Assembly: GCA_021799315.1 (NCBI GenBank)
Contig: JAJZAR010000004.1
Span: forward strand, 1-28,776
Origin: Thermoplasmata archaeon
GTDB lineage: Archaea; Thermoplasmatota; Thermoplasmata; Thermoplasmatales; Thermoplasmataceae
Direction of reading: 5' to 3'
Length of the DNA: 28,776 nt
Below the pieces are notes generated by a model. The model made no database searches, was not told the DNA's origin, and saw only the letters and a list, made by a program, of their open reading frames with translations. Below, one piece after another: positions 23,649 through 28,776 of the stretch; position 1 is the stretch's first letter, and every line of letters starts with the position of its first letter. A program made the position numbers and the translations under genes.

Positions 23649-24902
23649 GTGAGCTTTTACTGCCCCTTTGGAAAAGAAAAGGGTGTTAATTTGAGTGAAA
23701 ATGTAAACCCCTCAGAACCTTTGGGTAGAAATTTTAAATTTATGATCCTTAATTCTGGCATTGCACGAACTGCAACAGCAGCATTTGCCATTGCCATAGT
23801 CTGGATCACCCTAGAGTTAACCGGCTCTCCTATAATCTCCGGTTTTGCCGACAGTATGGTCAGTCTCCCTCTCTTCCTGAGTTTTGTGTTTGGAGCTTAC
23901 ATTGACAAAATGAGCGCAAAGAAAAACCTAGCTATCATAAGTTCCCTTGTCAGGGCGGCAGCAATGTTTCTCCTTTTCATTCCTCTCATATTTGACTCCC
24001 AAATTATTCGCATTATGGCCATCTTCTCAGTTTCATTCATTATGGGGATGACATCAGATATACTCAATTCAATCCGTTCAGTGTGGATGAAACAATTTCT
24101 TGTTGAGACCACTTATAAGAAAGGATCGTCATTGTTTGAGTCCATGACAACAATGGCTCAGGCTGCAGGTTATGGAATTTCAGGCGTACTATTGATTCTG
24201 GGATTTCACAGCACAATATACGTACTGGCCCTCATATTCACAGCTTCTACCTTTCCTCTTGTGACCATAAAAGATAGAAGAGATATTCCAATTAATGAAG
24301 AAAAAACAATAAAAGACTCCATTTCTTCAGGATTGAAGTATATCAGAAATTCTGCATCACTAAAATCAATCATAGTTATCACTCTTTTCCTTAACCTTGC
24401 CTTCGGTTCTGTCAGTATATTCTTCGCCTATCTGGTAGATTATACATTAAGGCTTCCAGCTACCTTTTATGGATTCCTATTTCTCATTATCACTGCCGGG
24501 ATTATAGCCGGATCAGTATGGGGTTCCAAGGTAAAAGGAAAGATCGGCTTTTACAATGCAATTCTTCTTTCAACATTGGGATTGTTGTTAATTTCCATGG
24601 GGTTAGTACCTTTAATTTACATCGATTTTGTTATCGTCTTTTTCATGGGCTTAATGATAGGCATTGTGAATGTCATAACTCAAACAGGTTTTCTCAGGGT
24701 AATTGATAAAGATATGGTTGCGAGAGTTATGGGTGCGTTCAGCACATTTGGCCTTGGTATCACCTTTCTTTCAGGTGGGATAGGAGGTGTGCTCATTCAT
24801 TTCATAACACTCAAATGGTCATTTGCACTAATTGGGGTGATTATCGCAATTGTTGCAATCATAAGCATTTCGTTCAGAGAGTATTACAACATATCTGTGT
24901 AA
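23649..24902 (+). CDS. MFS efflux-type transporter (DHA3/MFS_3-like)
   Basis: 417 residues with 12 predicted helices. SIISGFADSMVSLP-like segments in helix 2, the loop FGAYIDKMSAKKNL and KDRRDIP before the central helices match the MFS_3 group of macrolide or siderophore exporters. The GTG at 23649 has AAGGT nine bases upstream. A TTG at 23691 would remove 14 residues that look unlike the family (they include a Cys) and is an alternative start. A regulator gene faces it across 91 bases containing a paired operator-like site, the usual layout of a repressor-controlled exporter. What it exports is not known. Confidence 0.8.
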   Translation: MSFYCPFGKEKGVNLSENVNPSEPLGRNFKFMILNSGIARTATAAFAIAIVWITLELTGSPIISGFADSMVSLPLFLSFVFGAYIDKMSAKKNLAIISSLVRAAAMFLLFIPLIFDSQIIRIMAIFSVSFIMGMTSDILNSIRSVWMKQFLVETTYKKGSSLFESMTTMAQAAGYGISGVLLILGFHSTIYVLALIFTASTFPLVTIKDRRDIPINEEKTIKDSISSGLKYIRNSASLKSIIVITLFLNLAFGSVSIFFAYLVDYTLRLPATFYGFLFLIITAGIIAGSVWGSKVKGKIGFYNAILLSTLGLLLISMGLVPLIYIDFVIVFFMGLMIGIVNVITQTGFLRVIDKDMVARVMGAFSTFGLGITFLSGGIGGVLIHFITLKWSFALIGVIIAIVAIISISFREYYNISV

Positions 24903-24995
24903 TGCCTACTTATGGTAGAATGTAGTGACGGTTTTCCACATACCCAAACATTCAACGTAAAGCTAAATTCATATTTCTGTTTGCTCTGAACCATC

Positions 24996-25568
24996 ATGGA
25001 CGAAATAGCCAGATGCTCATGGAAGGGTATGGGAGACCCACTTTATACAAAGTACCACGATGAAGAGTGGGGAGTCCCTCAGCATGATAACATTAAGCTC
25101 TTTGAAGCATTGATTCTTGATGGATCGCAGGCTGGTCTGAGCTGGATCACCATATTGAAAAAGAGAGAACATTACAGGTTAGCTTTCGATGGATTTGATC
25201 CTTACAAAATGGCTGACTATGATGAAAAAAAGATCAGTGAGCTGATGAATTATCCAGGAATAGTGAGAAACAGGCTGAAAATAGATGCTGCCATAACAGG
25301 GGCCAAAAAATTTATGGAAATAACAAAAGAATATGGCTCCTTTGACAAATTCATATGGTCCTTTGTTCAATACTCACCCATAGTGAATCAATGGAAATAT
25401 CAGAAAGAGGTTCCTGCATCAACCAGAGAATCAGAGGCGATGAGTGCCGAACTGCGCAGAAGAGGTTTTAAATTCGTGGGTCCTACTATTTGTTACGCAT
25501 TCATGCAGGGAGTGGGCATGGTAAATGATCACCTGGTGGGATGTTTCAGACATGATCAGATTCAATAA
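24996..25568 (+). CDS. tag: DNA-3-methyladenine glycosylase I
   Basis: A 190-residue base-excision repair enzyme that removes 3-methyladenine from alkylated DNA. The TagI family signature is complete: RCSW with zinc ligand C7, YHDEEWGVP with H21, and NDHLVGC near the C-terminus with H179 and C183 completing the zinc snap. QAGLSWITIL carries W50 of the base pocket; E in LEG-x-QAG is D here (LDGSQAG). FVGPTICYAFMQGVGMVNDH is standard. Length is normal. ATG 24996 is the only sensible start. The HAD-phosphatase gene begins inside its last codons (17-base overlap), so the two are translated from one transcript. Archaeal TagI genes are patchy, suggesting transfer from bacteria (inference). Confidence 0.94.
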   Translation: MDEIARCSWKGMGDPLYTKYHDEEWGVPQHDNIKLFEALILDGSQAGLSWITILKKREHYRLAFDGFDPYKMADYDEKKISELMNYPGIVRNRLKIDAAITGAKKFMEITKEYGSFDKFIWSFVQYSPIVNQWKYQKEVPASTRESEAMSAELRRRGFKFVGPTICYAFMQGVGMVNDHLVGCFRHDQIQ

Positions 25569-26271
25569 CATACAGACGGAAGCCTTTTTCCTTGATCTGG
25601 ATGATACCATACTTGCATACAGTTCTCTTCAGAATGAGGCATGGCAAAAAACTGTGGAACAGCTCTCAATTCCTGAGAACCTGGGCAAAGAACTCGTAAA
25701 GGCCATAAATGAAGAGAACACAACTTTCTGGTATAGAGGCAATAATGCCACATACAGACTCAACCTCAATGAAGCGAGAAAAATCATAGTTTCCAGATCC
25801 CTGAAGAAGGTAGGAACAATAGATGAAAAGCTTATTCCTGAACTCGTTGAAACCTTTTCAAACATAAGGGAGAGCATGGTTCATCTCTTTGCCGGGGCAT
25901 TGGAAACACTTCAAAGAATGCGTGATCTGGATGTTCATATGATTCTGATAACCAATGGTGCTTCGGAAGCACAGAGGGCAAAGATCAAAAAATTTTCCCT
26001 AGATGGATATTTTGATCACATAATCATTGAAGGAGAAGTGGGATTCGGTAAACCGTCAAGAGAAATATTTGAAAGAGCCCTGAGTCTCGCATCATGCAAT
26101 GCAAAGGATGCATGGATGATAGGAAATGACCTGTTTGCAGATATTGAAGGGGCAAAAGGAGCCGGCATAAATACAGTATACATCAATACACAGATGAATT
26201 CAGAAGATTCCCTATCAGAATATGCTGATCTTATGGTCCCTTCCATAAGCGATCTGAAAAGATATCTGTGA
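25552..26271 (+). CDS. HAD-superfamily hydrolase (NANP/YjjG-type phosphatase)
   Basis: 239 residues. Motif I is FFLDLDDTIL with D15 and D17; motif II is ILITNGAS; motif III lysine is in GFGKPSREIF; motif IV is MIGNDLFADIEGAKGAG. The cap is the four-helix C1 type between motifs I and II, as in the N-acylneuraminate-9-phosphatase / YjjG group acting on small phosphorylated metabolites. The frame is open to ATG 25525, but ATG 25552 starts directly before the first strand and has GGTGGGAT ten bases upstream. The gene overlaps the end of tag by 17 bases. Given the amino-sugar genes in the window, a sugar-phosphate substrate is possible but unsupported. Confidence 0.88.
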   Translation: MIRFNNIQTEAFFLDLDDTILAYSSLQNEAWQKTVEQLSIPENLGKELVKAINEENTTFWYRGNNATYRLNLNEARKIIVSRSLKKVGTIDEKLIPELVETFSNIRESMVHLFAGALETLQRMRDLDVHMILITNGASEAQRAKIKKFSLDGYFDHIIIEGEVGFGKPSREIFERALSLASCNAKDAWMIGNDLFADIEGAKGAGINTVYINTQMNSEDSLSEYADLMVPSISDLKRYL

Positions 26272-26352
26272 CATTACGTATGAAACTGCAAAATGTGTGC
26301 ATTTCATATTGAAGGAAAAATAACATTATTAGGTGAACAGTATTCATATTTT

Positions 26353-26862
26353 ATGTCACAGTTGAACAATATCAGAATAGAATTACAGGAAAAAACCAAA
26401 GAAAAGGCAAAGCAGAACGGAAATTCTGTACCCATGGAAAAGACCATCATAGGTACATATCATATGAATGGGAGCCCACAATTCTCGGCTGACCTGAAAA
26501 CTGAAGCGTCGGTATTCCATATGAACTGTGATGAGCCCTCAGTACTGGGTGGACCGGCAATCAATCCGACACCTCTGACTTATCTCCTTTTTGGTGTAAT
26601 GGCATGCTACAGTTCGTCTCTTGCATCACAGTGTGCCAGCGAAAATATAGAGTTAAAAGAGCTCAAAATAAGAGGGAAACTCATATATGACATTGGGCCA
26701 GCTGTCATAGAGTCACCAAATCCCATTATAAAAGGGTTGAACCTTGAAGTGATCAGCGATCGAAAATTGACTGAACAGATAGGTAGGGCATGGAAAAAAT
26801 GCCCTGCTGTATTTGCCATACAGAATCCAATTCCCACAGACATAACACAGGTAGAATCCTGA
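26353..26862 (+). CDS. OsmC-family protein
   Basis: A 169-residue protein with the OsmC/Ohr fold pattern: a variable N-terminal helix, a beta-rich region with FHMNCDEPSVLGGPAINP, then the central helix TYLLFGVMACYSSSLASQC, and a C-terminal region with KGLNLEVISD and WKKCPAVFAI. C59 and C85 stand where the family has its conserved cysteine positions; C94 is extra. Members reduce organic hydroperoxides or have related thiol chemistry. The frame is also open from ATG 26293. I prefer 26353 because GGTGAA and an ATTATTAG box lie suitably upstream and family proteins start near here. It is not clearly in an operon with the HAD gene (81 bases away). Confidence 0.8.
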   Translation: MSQLNNIRIELQEKTKEKAKQNGNSVPMEKTIIGTYHMNGSPQFSADLKTEASVFHMNCDEPSVLGGPAINPTPLTYLLFGVMACYSSSLASQCASENIELKELKIRGKLIYDIGPAVIESPNPIIKGLNLEVISDRKLTEQIGRAWKKCPAVFAIQNPIPTDITQVES

Positions 26863-26893
26863 GTTTATTTTCATACTCCAATAGCCATTCAAC

Positions 26894-26914
26894 AACATCT
26901 ATCTCGCAGATGTT
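26894..26914. terminator. Hairpin between convergent OsmC and MFS genes
   Basis: AACATCT, a seven-base loop (26901-26907) and AGATGTT form a perfect seven-base stem 32 bases after the OsmC stop and 32 bases before the MFS stop. No T-run follows closely, so termination is only likely. Confidence 0.4.
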
Positions 26915-26945
26915 CCGAGCGTAAACTTAAATGAATTCAAAATAC

Positions 26946-28097
26946 CTACTGTTTCCTGAAATTCCTGTATTTTTTGAAGAAGAGTATGTCGTAAAGCAAT
27001 TTTACAGATCCAGCTGAGTAGAAAACTGCTCCCGGCAGACTATCTATAAGAATTGAGGAAATTATAGGCCCTGGAACCATTGAGGCAGTTCGCAGTCCGT
27101 TGAATGTTGAATTTGCCGTCACCCTGTATTCCTCAGGAATTATGGTGTTTGTAAAACTGTCCCTTGCCGGAACATCCATCTGACTCGTTGTCTGCCTCAG
27201 GAACAGGAAAACTTCACTTATGATGAGACTGTGTATTATGGGGATCATAAGCAGAAAAACATTGCTGATAATGTGAGTGTATACCATTGTTCTCACAACG
27301 CCCATTCTGTTTGATAATTTAGACGATAATATGATTGATATGGCAGTGACTATGTTCACGATCAAAAATAGAATGCCCGCTTCAGAAAGTGTGATTTTGT
27401 ACACATATTCAAACCACAGGGCAATTATAGCTGTATTTACAATCCCCGCTCCGAAGGCGTCCATGGAAAATAGATACTTGATGCTTTTAATGTTTGAAGC
27501 CACTTCGGGATCATCCACCCTTACCCTGGAAGATTTTCTTATGGTATTGGGGAATTTTACAAGGGCATAGGGGATGAATTGCCCAAGTGCCATTATGAGG
27601 TCTATTCCAAAAAGAAGATTATAATCTGGCACTTTATAGAAATAGAGGCTGAAAGAAGCTATGGCCGCAACTCCATAGGCAGAGAAATTGTACAGGGAAA
27701 AGGCATGGTTTTTGGATTTGCGCTCTGTTTCATAATAGCTTATGGTGTATTGTTCAATGGCAAGATTTGCTGTGAGATCCCTTCCGCTGAGTGATACCCC
27801 TCCTATTATTACGGCGATTATGTAGAAAATAATGTTGTGCTCCAGAATAAGCAGCAGCAATCCTATGGAGAGTAAAGAAGCAAGTAAAAACATCCTTGGT
27901 TTATTTCTTATATTCAGGTGTGGGAAGGCATATACAATGATAGATGAGGATGCCATACTTACAAAGAGAGCTATACCGACCTGTATGCTATTATAACCAA
28001 GGCTGGACAGATAAAAGGGTGAAGACACAGCAAGCGTTGTGAATATGAAAGACCTGAACGCCTTGGATACAGAAAGTTCATAGGTTGTCCTGTGCAT
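26946..28097 (-). CDS. MFS-family transporter (DHA1-like)
   Basis: 383 residues with about 12 hydrophobic helices. The motifs GRDLTANLAIEQ (after helix 4) and DVPARDSFTNTIIPEEYRVTA (helix 10-11 loop) with NGLRTASMVPGP are the usual MFS drug/solute carrier signatures (D-x-P-x-R-x-x-x and P-x-x-R). The ATG at 28097 follows an AT-rich segment with no ribosome site. It is on the same strand as the PHS/sugar-type transporter at 28211 but has a 113-base gap. Substrate unknown. Confidence 0.78.
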   Translation of the reverse strand: MHRTTYELSVSKAFRSFIFTTLAVSSPFYLSSLGYNSIQVGIALFVSMASSSIIVYAFPHLNIRNKPRMFLLASLLSIGLLLLILEHNIIFYIIAVIIGGVSLSGRDLTANLAIEQYTISYYETERKSKNHAFSLYNFSAYGVAAIASFSLYFYKVPDYNLLFGIDLIMALGQFIPYALVKFPNTIRKSSRVRVDDPEVASNIKSIKYLFSMDAFGAGIVNTAIIALWFEYVYKITLSEAGILFLIVNIVTAISIILSSKLSNRMGVVRTMVYTHIISNVFLLMIPIIHSLIISEVFLFLRQTTSQMDVPARDSFTNTIIPEEYRVTANSTFNGLRTASMVPGPIISSILIDSLPGAVFYSAGSVKLLYDILFFKKYRNFRKQ

Positions 28098-28210
28098 TCA
28101 TCTGAAAAGTAAGCTATGCGAATAAATGTTTTGCCCAAAAGGCATATGAGCCCGAGTTTTTCTTTGATGATGCACTTCGCGTGCTATGGTATAATTAAGT
28201 TTCAGTGGCA

Positions 28211-28776
28211 TCAAATTTCTGCATCATCCTGAAGCCCAGACAGTGCTGATGCAGTCTCCCTCATATAGAGGCGTGTTATGAAAAACCCAAAGAGTGCGAA
28301 CCCTCCAAACAGAAGCAAACCTGCCCAAGGTCCATAAGTGACAGAAAGAATACCATAACCTGCTACACCTATGAGACCGCCCACTCTGCCAAATGATTCG
28401 GAGATACCCTGACCTGTGCCTCTCTTCTCTGTGGAAAACTGCTCTGATGGAGAAATTACAATCGTCTTGTCTGGGCCCATGGCTCCGAAGAAATATGCAA
28501 TGAGAAGCATGGTTATTTCTATCCATGCATAGGCTGTTCCGAAAAATATCAGAAGCACTGAAATCGCAATTAATGGAAGCGCCCTCCCAAGAAAGCCAAC
28601 AGTCTGCAATTTTTTTCTTCCAACCCGTTCTATGAAATACACAGTTAAAACTGCTGCAGGGATTGTTACAGCCTTTACCAGTAAACTCCCAAAGGCAGAT
28701 TCTGAGTCTCCCAGGTTAAGGGTTGTAAGCAGGATTATGGGAAGAAAGAGCGATAAACCCTGATCGCTCACCTGAT
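28211..28776 (-). CDS. PHS/sugar-type MFS transporter, C-terminal part (cut by window edge)
   Basis: The visible 188 codons cover roughly helices 7-12 of an MFS symporter. ERVGRKKLQTVGFLGRA is the cytoplasmic loop between helices 8 and 9, and FFGAMGPDKTIVISPSEQFSTEKRG with GQGISESFGRVGGLIG is the helix 10-11 region. The same blocks occur in the transporter at 10767 (DRIGRKTIQTVGFV; FGPNVTTFVYPPEVFPTKIRG), so the two are paralogues. The reading frame stays open through the right edge, so the true start lies outside. Substrate unknown. Confidence 0.85.
   Translation of the reverse strand, partial: QVSDQGLSLFLPIILLTTLNLGDSESAFGSLLVKAVTIPAAVLTVYFIERVGRKKLQTVGFLGRALPLIAISVLLIFFGTAYAWIEITMLLIAYFFGAMGPDKTIVISPSEQFSTEKRGTGQGISESFGRVGGLIGVAGYGILSVTYGPWAGLLLFGGFALFGFFITRLYMRETASALSGLQDDAEI

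Noticed and set aside
25525..25551. Upstream ATG for the HAD phosphatase
   Set aside because: It adds nine residues unlike the family and lies deeper in tag; ATG 25552 has a better ribosome site and the normal N-terminus.
1..28776. CRISPR arrays, tRNA genes, intact insertion sequences
   Set aside because: No regularly spaced direct repeats, no T-arm/anticodon-arm pattern with a matching acceptor stem, and no transposase with flanking inverted repeats were seen by eye.

Overview
The window looks like chromosomal DNA of a heterotrophic archaeon, most likely of the Thermoplasmata/Thermoplasmatales type (inference). The DNA is AT-rich. Many genes start at ATG, GTG or TTG about 22-28 bases after a TATA-like box with no Shine-Dalgarno sequence, which is the pattern of leaderless archaeal transcripts. 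There is a CorA/GMN transporter, an archaeal-type two-SIS-domain sugar-phosphate enzyme, many major facilitator (MFS) transporters and little long operon structure. No tRNA, rRNA, CRISPR array or intact insertion sequence was seen.

Left end (1-2130): a defence-type region on the minus strand. It holds the start of a type IIG restriction-modification enzyme, cut by the window edge, with an Mrr-type endonuclease 15 bases upstream of it, and a small HExxH (ImmA/IrrE-like) protein further upstream. A 40-residue acidic protein with a DN-x-ADQLNPNN motif follows on the plus strand.

Middle left (2685-12662): an acyl-CoA ligase behind an operator-like inverted repeat, a cytoplasmic M13 (neprilysin-type) zinc peptidase, a YgjP-like metalloprotein gene broken by a single in-frame TAG, a small membrane protein, a lone HEPN protein, an aldo/keto reductase, a tRNA-binding-domain protein, decayed coding sequence, and a PHS-type MFS transporter with a 20-base palindrome upstream.

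Middle (12697-17647): a Gfo/Idh/MocA sugar-type dehydrogenase divergent from an MFS protein, a CorA-family metal transporter, a DUF6159-like membrane protein and a DUF218/YdcF protein.

Amino-sugar block (17738-22344): a SIS-domain glucosamine-6-phosphate deaminase candidate, an AmiE-like serine hydrolase (relatives act on muropeptides), N-acetylglucosamine-6-phosphate deacetylase, and, converging on them, a BadF-type N-acetylglucosamine kinase. Together these could take GlcNAc to fructose-6-phosphate. The AmiE-like gene hints that bacterial cell-wall fragments may be the source. A decayed AIM24-like fragment lies between nagA and the kinase.

Right end (22529-28776): a DsrE-like protein, a winged-helix regulator divergent from an MFS efflux protein with a paired operator-like site, overlapping genes for 3-methyladenine DNA glycosylase I and a HAD phosphatase, an OsmC-like protein, another MFS protein and the C-terminal part of a second PHS/sugar-type MFS transporter running off the window.
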